Source of the DNA: Rapana venosa
Lineage: Eukaryota > Mollusca > Gastropoda > Neogastropoda > Muricidae
Reading direction: 5' to 3'
Assembly (NCBI GenBank): GCA_028751875.1
Contig: CM054140.1
Coordinates: forward strand, 20,419,493-20,483,492
DNA length: 64,000 nt
Position numbers and translations under genes: made by a program. Below are positions 1 to 15,602 of the stretch, piece by piece. Each line of letters starts with the position of its first letter. Position 1 is the first letter of the stretch. Below the pieces are notes generated by a model, which saw only the letters and a list, made by a program, of their open reading frames with translations, had not been told where the DNA came from and ran no database searches.

Positions 1-2860
<2,860 letters not shown>

Positions 2861-3203
2861 TCTATGGATAAGCGCTGTAAGGAAAAACGCATCCACTGGG
2901 GGACTGGATGTAAAATATAAAAAAGAAGTACACAGTGCCTATTCCATTGTCCTCGACATAAAAATATTTTTTTAAATAACCAATAAATAAATGAATAGAT
3001 GGGAAGAAATAAGGCTGCTGATGTAAACACAATGAATTCTTCATCACAGGATGGTTCCACTGATGAAGTCTGGTTGTTGTTTTTGGGTTTGTTTGTCTTA
3101 TATATTGTCCCAGCCAAGCTATCCCATTTAGAGTATGTACCATCAATAACACTCAGCAATTCTGTACGTGTGTCTTTTAGTAGCTCATGTTCATTCATAG
3201 GCT

Positions 3204-3835
3204 AGTGGGATGGGGGTGGGGTGAGAGTATGGGTGGGAGTGAAGTGGGGTGGATTGGAGTGGGTGGGTGGGGTGAATTGGAGTGGGTGGGTGGGGTGGAT
3301 TGGAGTGGGTGGGATTGGAGTGTGGTGGGTTGGATGGGTGGGAGTGGAGTGGGTGGGGTGGATTTGGATGGGTGGGGTGGAGTGGTTTGGGTGGGAGTGG
3401 GTAGGGTGGAGTGGAGTGGAGGTGTGGATTGGATGGGTGGGAGTGGGTGGGGATGGATTGGATGGGTGGGAGTGGGTGGTGTGGAGTGGAATGTGTGGGT
3501 GTGGAGTGGGGTGGATTGGAGTGGGTGGGTGGGAGTGGGGTGGATTGGATGGGTGGAGTGGAGTGGGTGGGCGTGGAGTGGGGTGGGTTGGAGTTTGGAT
3601 TGGATTAGGTGGGAGCGGAGTGGGGTGGAGTGGAGTGGATGGGAGTGGAGTGGGGTGGACATAGAGCGGGAGTGGAGTAGGGTGGGAGTGGGATGGGAGT
3701 GGAGTGGGTTGAGAATAGAGTAGGGCGAGAGAGGGACTGGGGTCAGGATGTAGGGTCAAAAGCGCTAATACAAGGGCAGTTGAGGGACTGGGAGTGGAGG
3801 GGAGGGGAGGGGAGTGGAGGGGAGGGGAGGGGTGC
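3204..3835. repeat. G-rich pentamer-based minisatellite
   Basis: About 520 bp built of 5-bp words (TGGAG, TGGGT, TGGAT) in changing order, followed at 3786-3832 by GGGGA/GGAGT units. Nearly all Gs are on the + strand. Frames of 147-220 codons on both strands are by-products of the repeat. Confidence 0.85.
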
Positions 3836-3969
3836 TGGATCTTGTTAGAGGCGGTGTGTGTCACAGCGTGTTTCCAGATGTGGAGGCCACGAGGCGGAAA
3901 GTGTCAGCCGTGTCCTCGTTAGGCCTGCCTTTCCCTTGAACAGGGCGGAAACACACAGGTGGGATGAGG

Positions 3970-4202
3970 GAGCAGGGGGGGGGGGGGGGGGGGGGGGAGG
4001 GGGGGGAGGAAGAGGGGGAGGGGGGGGGGGGGGGGGTAGGGGCTGAAGATAAAGGCCTACATGTGCATGTATATGTGCTTGAATGTGCGTCGTTTGTTCA
4101 TCTATTTCCGGGATGAAACACGCGTTTAAGTAGCCAAAAATTGGCGTCGATCTACATATGCTGGTGTGCACACGCGCGCAAACACACACATACATACACA
4201 CA

Positions 4203-4246
<44 letters not shown>

Positions 4247-4330
4247 TGTGAGCGAGCGCGCGCGCGCATACACACACTGCGAGCGCGCGCGCACACACAC
4301 ACGCACGCACGCATGCATAGGCACATACAT
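3970..4330. repeat. Poly(G) tracts and CA/CG microsatellite
   Basis: Two G runs (3977-4037) followed by alternating purine/pyrimidine (CA)n and (CG)n at 4165-4315. The latter favours Z-DNA. Confidence 0.7.
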
Positions 4331-4939
4331 ACATGTGTGTAGGCCTTGCTCGTCTATGTTTGTTCAAATGTCACAGGAGTTGCAGCTAAATCAAAGATCA
4401 AAAACTGCTCGATAGAATAACTTGAAAAGGATTTCTTTTAATATATGAAACGAAACAGTAACAAAAATCTACTGTGCTAAAGCTACTGTCCTCTAACTAT
4501 TCAAACACCTATCTTCCCAACATCAGCTGAAACTAAGACACTGACTGTTAAGCCACAGTATCAAAACAGTATACAAAAGGTGGTAGTACTGTGAGCTGCT
4601 TGATGTCCTGCTGATCAATTCACCGTTCAAAATCATGTACGTAAGCCACTACCTCTAGAGATAGCAAATCGTCAAACAAACCATCTTCAAGTACACTTAT
4701 CCCATTATCAACATTACACCGAGAGGACAGTTTTCTGGTGGGACATATGAACAAACATTAAACACATCTTTTTTCTAAACCAAACAATTTTTGGTCAATT
4801 AAAAGCACATCCGTATCTATAGTCAACTTCTGTTTGGTTTGGGTTTTTTAAAAGAAGGGGGATAATTTATTCCTTATCACAAAGAAAAAAACGTGGTTTA
4901 AAATGTATATCCTGCAAATAATTGGGATTCAATTTCTTA

Positions 4940-4970
<31 letters not shown>

Positions 4971-5068
4971 TAGCAGGTGTGTGCTTTAAGTTCCCCTGAG
5001 ATCATAGAGATGCCACTGTCAAGATTCAAACTAATAATTTCATGGACCTACAGGAGGGAAGTCAAACG
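4331..5068. other. Unique-looking AT-rich stretch, no feature recognised
   Basis: No coding frame, RNA gene or repeat family recognised except a (CA)n tract at 4937-4966. Confidence 0.5.
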
Positions 5069-5158
5069 TGGGCGGGATGATAGCCTAGTGGTTAGAACAT
5101 TGCACTTGCGATTTGACAACCCGGGATCAAACCCGGGTTCGAGTCACTACGTAATAAT
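5069..5158 (+). mobile_element. tRNA-derived SINE head
   Basis: Box A-like TAGCCTAGTGGTTAGAAC and box B-like GGGTTCGAGTC, with an AATAAT tail. The same head occurs on the - strand near 58,905-58,972. Confidence 0.6.
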
Positions 5159-5159
5159 A

Positions 5160-5690
5160 ATAATAACAATAATGTATGGAATTTGTATAGCGCTGAATCT
5201 TGTAAAGCAACAAATAAAAGCGCTCAGATGACTTTGTTGTTGTTTTTTTGTGTGTGTGCGGTTGGGTTTTTTTAATTTTGTCATCTGTTCCCACCGGCAC
5301 ACGCCCGTTCAAGGGGATAATTCCCCCGGAGTTAACATCAGTACCAGCTCCATTCCCCCGAAAGTCCTTCAGGGAGACTATACACAGAGGTCCCGTAGGC
5401 TACTGTGTGCGGCAAAAGCAAATAAAATATCTCGCACACACGTTAAAACCCCGTTCTACCTCTCGGAAGAGTAGGTCATTCGATCTGGTAAGAACGGATG
5501 ACAATTTTTTTATATACATAAAACGCTACATGCACAACGATGTGTTGAGATATCATCCCCGAAGTCGGAATGCAGCGACCTTAATGGTGGCCAAAACTGG
5601 TCACGTAGATAAAAATCTCACCTTTGGTCAACCTGGGAGCTCTAGCCGAGGAACGAGAAGAAAAAAACAACCAGATGACTAGTTTGCAGC
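5160..5690 (-). mobile_element. SINE body copies (antisense), including the conserved 3' domain
   Basis: 5172-5230 is the 3' domain (gtatggaatttgtatagcgc ... aaagcgctcag) shared by several SINEs here. Beyond it come body words such as tcatctgttcccaccggcac and, at 5560-5665, ggtggccaaaactgg ... gagctctagccgagg, which recurs at 26,212 and 38,330. Probably two SINE insertions merged. The 144-aa open frame across it is not a gene. Confidence 0.5.
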
Positions 5691-5721
5691 TTCACACTTA
5701 ATATTGGCTATTAGTAAATTA

Positions 5722-5770
<49 letters not shown>

Positions 5771-5978
5771 GCCTGACTCATCGGTTTATAGACAGAGAAA
5801 AACGGGACTGACACAGACGTGCCAAGATTAGGCTTACTGCTGTACAGTTAAGCATGTGTGTGTCTTCCCTGGTACTACCGCTACCGCTTACAGCTGTAAA
5901 GAGGATTTGTTTTGTTCTTCCTAGCAACTGCTTTTGTCATCCAGAGATGGGACCAGAATGGACCCAGGAGGAAGAGGA

Positions 5979-6025
<47 letters not shown>

Positions 6026-6164
6026 ACTACTACTACTGCTGCTGCTGCTGCTACTGCTGCTGCTGCTGCTACTGCTGCTGCTGTTACTACTACTACTGCT
6101 GCTACTGCTGCTGCTGCTGCTAATACTACTACTACTGCTACTGCTGCTGCTGCTGCTGCTGCTG

Positions 6165-6203
<39 letters not shown>

Positions 6204-6204
6204 T

Positions 6205-6235
<31 letters not shown>

Positions 6236-6332
6236 ACTGCTGCTGCTGTTACTACTACTACTGCTGCTACTGCTGCTGCTGCTGCTAATACTACTACTGC
6301 TGCTACTGCTGCTGCTGCTGCTGCTGCTGCTA

Positions 6333-6409
<77 letters not shown>

Positions 6410-6671
6410 CCTGTTGCTACTGCTGCTGCTGCTACTACTACTACTACTACTACCACTACTACTACCACTACTGCTACCACTACTGCTAATACTACTACTA
6501 CCACTACTGCTGCTGCTGCTGCTACTACTACTGCTGCTGCTACTACTACTTCTACTACTACTACTACTACCACTACTACTCCCACTACTGCTACCACTAC
6601 TACTACTACCACTACTGCTAATACTACTACTACCACTACTGCTGCTGCTGCTACTACTACTGCTGCTGCTG

Positions 6672-6703
<32 letters not shown>

Positions 6704-6951
6704 ATTTGTCTACTTCTCCTCCTTTTGCTGCAGTTTCTAATATTACTCTTCCAAGATCAAGTGCTACTGCTGCTACAACTATAGTACTGCTTTACAAGAT
6801 TCAGCGCTATGCAAATTCCATATTATTATAATTATCATCATCATTATCATCATCTATCATCACCATCATCATCATCATTATTATTATTATTATTACTATT
6901 GCTGTTGTTGTTGCTTCTCTGCTGCTGCTGCTGCTGCTGCTACTACTACTG

Positions 6952-7035
<84 letters not shown>

Positions 7036-7045
7036 ATGATGATAC
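5979..7045. repeat. Trinucleotide mega-array (CTG/CTA, then ATC/ATT, CTG, ATG)
   Basis: 5979-6712 consists of CTG and CTA triplets (with CTT, CCA and TAA variants) in strict period 3; a second block at 6826-7042 has ATC/ATT, a run of about 20 pure CTG (6957-7018) and ATG. Frames up to 290 codons encode only homopolymers and are not genes. The second block follows a SINE 3' end at 6795-6830. Confidence 0.93.
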
Positions 7046-7320
7046 ACTATTACTACTTCTACTGCCACCACCATTACTAGTAGGCCTACAACTGCTAGCT
7101 GCTGAAAGCTTTGATCTGGAATTTTTAAGGCGTGCATTCTCTAAATGGGAGGGAGTGTTGTTGTTGTTAATGTAGTTGTTGCTGCTGATGCTGTTGCTGC
7201 TGCTGCTGCTAATGTTATTGGTATTGTTGTTGTGCTCTTCCTGGTTCTCTCCTTCCTTTCTCCCTTCATTTCACCTGTCTGCTGTCTGGATTTTCTTTTC
7301 TGTTAAATATCAGGAGCCAA

Positions 7321-7812
7321 GTTCATAATAATAATAATGTATGGAATTTATATAGCGCTGAATCTTGTAAAGCAACAAATCAAAGCGCTCAGTTTTTTAT
7401 TTTATTTTATACGACTTTAAGTCACGAGATTTCTCCGCGTGAAATTCGGGCTGCTCTCCCCAGGGAGGGCGCATCGCCACAAGAGCAGCGCCACCTTTTT
7501 TTTTTTTTTTTTTTTTTTGGTCTGCAACTGTATTTGTTTCCCTATCAGAGTGGCTTTTTTCTAAGAATTTTGCCAGGGACAACTCTCTTGTTGCCGTGGG
7601 TTCTTTTACGTGCGCTGAAAATTTTGTGTAACACACGGAACCTCGGTTTATCGTCTCATCCGAAAGACTAGCGCCCAGACCGCCACTCATGGTCTAATGG
7701 ATGGGGAAAATTTTCGGGCCCAAACGGGGTACGAACCACGCACACACCCGACCCGGACTTTTCGCATTCTAGACAGGCGCGTTACCTCTAGACCACCGAT
7801 CCACCTACAGAA
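7321..7812 (-). mobile_element. tRNA-derived SINE, near full length
   Basis: On the - strand: head aggtggatcggtggtctaga with a box B-like ggttcgtacccc, then a 300-bp body, then the 3' domain gagcgctttgatttgttgct and gctatataaattccatac with an ATT tail at 7321-7335. A poly(T) at 7496-7518 interrupts the body. Confidence 0.65.
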
Positions 7813-7854
7813 TTGTAGGCGTAGCCGCCCTTGACAGCAACCATTGGCTGATTG

Positions 7855-8707
7855 ACGCCATCTTTTTGCTTTCAGGGGCGGGGAGAAGGAGAGGGGGGGG
7901 GGGGGGCGGCTCGTCTGCTGGGTTGATGACGGATGTGCCAAAATCGTTACATTGTTGCGCTCCAACCTACAATATAGTTACTGTCGTCCTCCTCATTCGT
8001 GTTATTTGCAAGAGGTGGTGTGAGTGTGTGGGAACAGAGGTGAAAGCAGGAGAGGGACACACAAACAAGAGAGGGACACACACTCACATGCACGCACGAA
8101 CGCACGCACGCATGCACGCTCGCACACACACACACGCACCCACGTATGCATGCACACACTCTTTAGACGTCATTCTCTGAAACAATCAGTGTGTGTGTGT
8201 GTTGGGCGTGTGTTGCGTGTGTGTGTGCGTGCATGCGTTGGTACATGTGTTTCCTCCCACCTTCAGGATTACAAACTCTCTCAGGCATTTTCCTGGGCCC
8301 TTCAGGAGGACAGCCAGGGGGCTTGTAGCTGTTGTGTAGCAAAGGGCTCTCTCTCTCACACACACACACACACACATCTCACACATCTCACACACACACC
8401 TCACACACTCATACTCACACACACATACATACACACTCCACATACACACACATACACACACACATACACTCCACATATACACACACATACACACACACTC
8501 ACACATACACACACTCACACACACGTACACACACACGCACGCACACATATTCACACACATACTCACACACACATACACACACATACACGCACGCGCGCGC
8601 ACACACATACACACACGCGCAGACACACATACACACATACTCACACACACACACACACACATACTCACACACACACTCACACATACACACACATACTCAC
8701 ACATACA

Positions 8708-8760
<53 letters not shown>

Positions 8761-8851
8761 GTACATATACTCACACCTCACACGCGCCCATGCACACATT
8801 CACGCCCACGCACAAGGACGCTGACAGAATGATAGTATTGTCCCTCCCCTA

Positions 8852-8899
<48 letters not shown>

Positions 8900-9143
8900 C
8901 TTCCAAGCAGCCTGCGTGAGCACCCACACGCATGCATCTTTTTCCCCCTCCCCCCCCCCCCCCCCAACACACACACGCAACACACACAGTGTTTTCTAGT
9001 TTATGCATTGTTCAATTCCCGGCATTCTCGCGAAAAGTCAAAACACACGTACTGTAAAATTCACGAATCCAGCACAGACTCACGTAATGAGAAGAAAGAA
9101 AAAATTTAAGAAATAAACAAATAACAAAACAGGAACGAAAAAC

Positions 9144-9174
<31 letters not shown>

Positions 9175-9222
9175 AAAGACAGAAACAAAGTAAACAATAC
9201 GTCAGTGAATAGTAGTTGTGTG

Positions 9223-9290
<68 letters not shown>

Positions 9291-9320
9291 TGTGTGTGTG
9301 TGTGTGTTGTGTGTGTGTTA
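7855..9320. repeat. CA/TG, TC and G-tract microsatellite cluster
   Basis: Main parts: G run at 7893-7906, CA-type compound at 8340-8790 (about 450 bp), (TC)n at 8855-8898, C run at 8945-8964, (GAAA)n near 9,150 and (TG)n at 9220-9318. No gene seen. Confidence 0.85.
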
Positions 9321-9565
9321 ATATTTGTTTTGTTGTTGTTTGGTTGTTGGTGTTCTTCTTTTTCTTTTTTTTGGTGGGGGGGGAGGGTCTGGGGATTTTT
9401 GTAGTTGTTTGTTTGGGTTTATTGGGTTTTATTTTGGGTTGTTGTTGTTGTTTTTTGGGGGGGATAATCCGGTAAGCTGACAGTGTTTCTCTGGAAAGAG
9501 AGGGGCAAACACTTCCAGACAGCTTCTTCAAAGACAGGGCGGAGGAGAATGGACTAGCTGAACTG

Positions 9566-9665
9566 TCTGGGGAGTCTGGAGCTCAGTGGTTAGAACGTCA
9601 CAACCCGTAAGCTGACCTAATGCGGGGGCTGAATGTTCAAATCCCCGCTGAGCTGTCTGTTTACA
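9566..9665 (+). mobile_element. tRNA-derived SINE head
   Basis: Box A-like AGCTCAGTGGTTAGAACG and box B-like TGTTCAAATCCCC about 60 bp apart. The body cannot be followed past 9,730, where TTG repeats begin. Confidence 0.5.
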
Positions 9666-9729
9666 GTTAGCGTTACTTCTGACTCCATTCCTTTTCTTTG
9701 AGTCTTTAGAGTGTGACTTTTGTCTCTCT

Positions 9730-9814
9730 GTTGTTGATGTAGGTTTTGTTGTTGTTGTGTGTTGTTGTTGTGTGTTGTTGTTGTTGTTGTTGTTGTTGTT
9801 GCTGTTGCTGTTGT

Positions 9815-9865
<51 letters not shown>

Positions 9866-9960
9866 CGACGACGATGATGATGACGGTGGTGGTGGTGGTG
9901 GGAGTGATGATGATGATGATCATCATTATCATCATCATCATCATCATCATCATGATGCAT
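9730..9960. repeat. TTG and ATG triplet repeat
   Basis: (TTG)n at 9742-9812 followed by (ATG)n with GAC and GGT variants to 9957. Confidence 0.85.
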
Positions 9961-9984
9961 TCATCAAATGGACAGTTCAGTTCT

Positions 9985-10224
9985 TGCCATGAAGACAGCT
10001 AGCTGTGCGCTGCAAGTCCTTCAAGTCTCCATAGAGCTTCTTGGCCACTGGGGTGGTAGGGGTCAGGATAGCCCTGTCCTCTTTCAGAGTGCTACCTCAC
10101 GTAGCGGGCAGGACTCCAGCACGTATTCTGTTGTCTGGCTGCCAGCCTTGCAAGGGCGCTCCTCCGTTTGGCCTGTGAAGAGTTTCACATATTCACGAAT
10201 GAGATTCTTGTTTGTTGCGTTTCT
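9985..10224 (-). mobile_element. LINE fragment: C-terminal cysteine/histidine-type segment
   Basis: - strand reading REYVKLFTGQTEERPCKAG, QTTEYVLESCPL and, one base out of frame, KKLYGDLKDLQRTA. The order C..TTE.VL..CPL..KLYGDL..L.RTA is the C-terminal end of many LINE polyproteins in marine invertebrates. One frameshift and no reverse transcriptase nearby. Confidence 0.5.
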
Positions 10225-10499
10225 CAGCTCTTTAGAGCTCCGAGGTTCACCAATGGTGAGATGTATACGCATGCGGCCGTTCTCCCCCTCCCCCCAATAA
10301 TAGAATCTTCCCCCACACGTTAAGAACTCATTCATCTTTCGTCGAAGTGTAGCTCACCTATGGCTAGTGGGATGGATGGCACGAACATACCCAGCATGCA
10401 GTCAGTGACTACCCATGGGGATAGACTCCGCCATCCCTATCTTACCCAAGACATACTGCATTCATCTTTTTTTTTCTAGTGCAGAGCCCTAATGACTGC

Positions 10500-10900
10500 T
10501 CTAGTAGTTAGGGGAAGGAGGAGGAGGAGGAGGAGAGCTATGAAGAAGGAGAACAACGACAAGACAATGATAGAGAGAAATAAGAATTGAGGGGGAAACT
10601 TGCCAAAAATAAAGTTTTGTTGGGTTCTTTTGAAGAAGAAGAAGAAGAAGAAGAAGAAGAAGAAGAAGAAGAAGAAGAAGAAGAAGAAGAAGAAGAAGAA
10701 GAAGAGAAGAAGAAGAAGAAAGAAAGAAAGAAAAGAAGAAGAAAGGAACAAAGCAAGCAAGCAAGCAAAGAAAGAAAACTAAGAAGGACAAAGAAGAACA
10801 GAGAGGAGGAAAGAAAGAAAGAAAGAAGGAAGGAAGGAAGAAAGAAAGAAAGTAAGCAAGCAAAGAAAGAAAATAAGAAAAACGGTCTAGAGGGTTAGTG
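10500..10900. repeat. GAA/AAG triplet and GAAA repeat
   Basis: (AAG)n at 10632-10710, then AAAG/AAGC/GGAA units to 10,870. Polypurine on the + strand, so it could form triplex DNA. Its frames of poly-Glu and poly-Ser are not genes. Confidence 0.85.
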
Positions 10901-11177
10901 GGGAGGGGGGTCGTTCATGGGCTAGAGCTCTGATGTTCACCGATAGTGAATTTTTTTGGCGCACGTGACCGTGTTTGCCCACCACGAAGGTAGCCGCACT
11001 CCGACTTCGGGATTAAAAAAAATCTATAACTTGTTCTAAATGTCACAGGTCAGTTGGTGCTGTCTGTCTGATACAGTGTGCGTGTGTTTGTGACACTTGA
11101 CTAACAGAGAGGAAGGGGGAGGGGGTGGGGTACACACGGAAACTTATCATGATTTGATAAGGACAGGATACAAAACA

Positions 11178-11470
11178 ACGCGATAGCCGAGTGGTTCGGA
11201 CCGTTTGACTTCAATCCCGTGGGTCATGAAGTCGTGGGTTCGAATCTCGGCGACGTCTGGCGAATCAAGGATGGGAATTTTTGACAATTTCCCAGGACAA
11301 CTTCAAGTGCAGACCTGCCAGTGCCTCCTTTTGTGTTTATACGCATGCAGAAGATCAACTATGCACGTTAAAGATCTCGTCACTCATGTCAGCGGTCTGT
11401 GGGTTATGGAAACACGAACATACCCAGCTTACACCCCGAAGTCTACAGAATCTTTACAATGACGTTTGAA
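11178..11470 (+). mobile_element. tRNA-derived SINE (full length)
   Basis: Head GCGATAGCCGAGTGGTTCGG and box B GTGGGTTCGAATCTCGGCG give a clear tRNA-like start. The body (acttcaagtgcagacctgcc, cacgttaaagatctcgtcac, acacgaacatacccagc) recurs at 19,220-19,490, 26,300-26,575 and 33,722-33,900. Confidence 0.72.
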
Positions 11471-11628
11471 GGCGGTAGAGAAAGAAAAGAAAGAAAGGAA
11501 AGAAAAAAATAGTCCTTCCAAAGTTAGTGATTGGCATGACAAGATTTCAGAGGCATCTTGTACATTTGGACCATTGCTCTCAGGAATAGAAAAACAGTTA
11601 TTAGGAAAGAAGAGGATATATCCAGAGT

Positions 11629-11676
<48 letters not shown>

Positions 11677-13371
11677 GAGAGAGAGTGTGTGTGTGTGTGT
11701 ATGTCTGTGTCTGTGTCTCTGTGTGTTCATAAGTATGTAGGGTGTGGAAGGAGGCGGAGAGTGAGAGAGAGGATGGGGGAGAAGTGGCGGGAGGGAGGAA
11801 GAGAAAAAAATCGAACACACTAAGAACACAAAAATGCGTTGCTTGAATAACACCCCACCCCCTACCTCCACCCTCACCCTCACCCCAACCCCCATCACAA
11901 TGGCGCACAAAGAAGAGGGAGGTGAAAGCAAATAACTTCCAACTAAAACAAGGGAAGAGGTTAAAAGGGGCAGAACAGTTCGAATATTTGAAGAAGAAAA
12001 AAACTTTAAGAAAAAAGACACCAAAAAAACTACACACACGCAAAGGGGCTGAAGGTTTGCTGTCTCCCTAAGGAGGGACTCTATTGACTCGCGCACAAAC
12101 ACAAGTTTGCGCAGTTCGCCGGATGTCACGTGAACATCAAACATCGACTTCCGGTAGAGGGAAATCCCTGATGACGTCACTTGCATTCCTGGCAGTCTGG
12201 GGCACGTGGTGGATGGAGAGTTTGCATAGTGATGGCGTTTGTTGTGAGCTTTTGGTCCCTGAGCCTGCGATCATATGCGTGCACACTACATTCCATTGGA
12301 CTAAGGGAAGGATGGAGGAATAGAGAGACAGACAGACAGACAGTCAGACAGAGACAGAGAGAGAGAGAGACAGTTCGACAGACAGGCAGACAATGACAAT
12401 GACAATGACAAAATAGTTTATTGTTCAGACTCAGAGTGTCCATAAACAAGAGGAAATGAATGTATATATTACACAATATGCAGCAAATTTTTGCTAATGA
12501 CAAAAAAGAAAACCTTGAATTTCTCATTCTTTGGAAGAGAGAGGGAGGGGAGAGTGGGAGGTCTTTGACCAGTGCCAGGTAAACTTAATATTTTGAGTGA
12601 AGAATGTCGTACCCACTAAGTGGATCAGACAGGCAGACAGAAAAGCAGAAAGTTGTAAGGATATGATTATAGTGGGAGTTAAAAGGTAGAATATCAAGTA
12701 TTGCAATTATTACAAGAAGAAAAGGAAAAAATGGACAATGGATGAAGAAAACAACCTAAAAGAAAAAAAGCTATAAAAAGAAACTCACACAAAAAATGGG
12801 AGGGGTGTGGAGGGAGGAACAGAGAGAAAACAGAACAAAAGAAAAAACAAAAATCAACAAAACAAAACAAAGGAAAGTTGAAAAACTGAAAAATATGTTA
12901 TGGGTTTTGTTTTGGGGGGTTTGTTTTGTTGTTGTGGGGTTTGTTTGTTGTTGGGGTTGGTTGTCTTTTTTTTGGGGGGGTGTCTATTTACAATTTGGAA
13001 AGGGGTGGATTTAAAAGTAGCAAAAGTAACAGAGAACTCAAAATTATGCTTTTAACATAATATTCTAGGTTCAGTACCTACGTACCCAAGTACACAGACA
13101 CCTGCATGTGTGTACATTGGTCAGTGTGCACTTTGGGGGTGTTGTAAGTAAGTAAGGGGTTGAGGTGTAGGGAATGACCACCTACATTGATTTCTCTGCC
13201 ACCTGCCCACATCTTTTTTTTTGCAACCCTCTCTCTCTTACCTCTGAGACATTTTTCTTTTATTGCATAGTGATCAGTGAAATGAGGATGGTGGTAGCGC
13301 TGCTGTTGTAGAAGTGCATATACTCTGAGACTGCTTGACAGGGCTGTCTCGTATGCTTCCAATCATGATAT
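11471..13371. other. Non-coding stretch with a GA/TG microsatellite
   Basis: (GA)n(TG)n at 11,631-11,727, (GACA)n at 12,328-12,395, T/G tracts near 12,900-12,990. Apart from the orphan promoter-like cluster near 12.1-12.2 kb nothing functional is recognised. Confidence 0.55.
12095..12215. promoter_or_regulatory. Orphan promoter-like cluster (E-box, ETS, CRE, E-box)
   Basis: In about 100 bp there are CACGTG (near 12,127), CTTCCGG (near 12,149), TGACGTCA (near 12,172) and a second CACGTG (near 12,203). No coding exon is visible nearby on either strand, so this may be a distal promoter, an enhancer, or chance in a mobile-element remnant. Confidence 0.25.
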
Positions 13372-13640
13372 ATCTCGGCATTAACCGGGCCCAAGAGATA
13401 CAAACACCTGCAGTGCTGGTCAGGGTAATTTGAGCAACACTCTCAAACTCGCATCCGTTAAGTGGATGAAGCTCAACTATGTGGTCTCAGCCTTCCCAAA
13501 TGATCCCATAGCAAACTCACTCTAGGTAGGAACCGGCTGGAATCTGAAAAATCCCTATAACTCTTTTGGGATTCGAACCTGCAACTTTTCGGTCCGTAAC
13601 CCCAAGGCGACTAACCACTGTACCAAGTTGGCAGCTGGGT
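13372..13640 (-). mobile_element. tRNA-derived SINE
   Basis: On the - strand the head reads ggtacagtggttagtcgcct with box B caggttcgaatcccaaa. The body differs from the other families in the window. Confidence 0.55.
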
Positions 13641-14029
13641 GATTTCCCGTTGCCTTTTAGGGCTTCACGTGCAGTAGGAGGTCAAAAGTCAGTGACAGTG
13701 GCCGCTATCACACTGTTAGCCAGCTGCTTGCTCACACGCTTCCTAATCACTCGTTCTGTGATCGAGTCTTGGAGATTTTGAGTGACGAGCTCGGCGTTGG
13801 AATCGTAGAAAACAGGCCTCAGCTGATGCCCCTGTGCCCGCGTGCCAGAGTTTCATGGAGACCAGCCAGTGTCCAGCTGAAAGAGGTGAGTTAAACTGAT
13901 AATTATACACTGCGATGTTTGAGTGTGATCTTTCTGTTGCTGCTCTTTTCTATTATTGAAGTAAGTATGCTTGAACGGAATGGTTAAGAGATGATGACGA
14001 CGATGATAAGTGTGGGTTTGGGGTTTTTT

Positions 14030-14960
<931 letters not shown>

Positions 14961-15142
14961 GCCCCCCTCTGTACATATAGTGTAAGCCATTAAATATTAT
15001 TTCAAACCTGTCTCTACATTCAATGACAGAGGTGAACTTCATTCTTGTGGCATCTAGAGTTCTCAAGGTGTGAACGTCTGTTATCAAGCAGTTCGCCTTT
15101 AGTAGTCGATGTCATCAGACTTCTAGATTATAATATAAAAAC

Positions 15143-15418
15143 GTAAAGGTTCCCCATAACCCATAAGGTCGTAGATGAGCGAGGCGTCAGAGACCTCACT
15201 TCTCTAGGGGCCAGCATATTAAGGGCAGCGCCCATCTCCTCTCCCTCGCTGCTTTACCTTCCCTGACCCTAAAGAGGCAGGTACCCATTTATAGCTGGGT
15301 GAACTGGGGGACTGTACTGAAGCCAAGGCGCTCAAACGGTCACCCATCCAACTGGTAACCAATTTGGCGCTGCTTAACTTGGCTGGGGGGAAAGCGAGTG
15401 CTCCGACCACTGAGTTAT
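15143..15418 (-). mobile_element. SINE with a 5S rRNA-like core, copy 1
   Basis: Read on the - strand it starts with a tRNA-like tcagtggtcggagcactcg, then a 5S-like core (CCAAGTTAAGCAGC ... GGTTACCA..TTGGATGGGTGACCG), then the body shared with three other copies, ending in a cttta/acctt tail. It abuts a TA/GA microsatellite. Confidence 0.75.
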
Positions 15419-15428
15419 ATATATATAT

Positions 15429-15514
<86 letters not shown>

Positions 15515-15536
15515 TGGATGGATGGATGGATGGATG

Positions 15537-15602
<66 letters not shown>
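15419..15602. repeat. (GA)n, (GGAT)n, (AGAT)n compound microsatellite
   Basis: Perfect or near-perfect blocks: GA 15430-15510, GGAT 15511-15538, AGAT 15539-15602, right beside the 5S-like SINE copy 1. Confidence 0.9.

Noticed and set aside
3187..3864. Open frames of 147-220 codons on both strands rich in W/G/V or H/P/T
   Set aside because: By-products of the pentamer minisatellite; repetitive, no domain, open on both strands at once.
5248..5682. 144-codon + strand frame
   Set aside because: Covers antisense SINE bodies found elsewhere in the window; not a gene.
5881..6784. Open frames of 250-290 codons on both strands encoding poly-Ala/Thr, poly-Leu and poly-Val
   Set aside because: They are translations of the CTG/CTA triplet array; every frame is open because the repeat lacks stop codons.
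8024..8832. Long frames encoding His-Thr or Cys-Val repeats
   Set aside because: Translations of the CA/TG microsatellite.
11178..11255. A possible tRNA gene with good box A and box B
   Set aside because: The acceptor stem does not pair well and a SINE body with other copies follows directly; it is a tRNA-derived SINE head. The same holds at 5,072, 9,570, 13,630 and 39,545.
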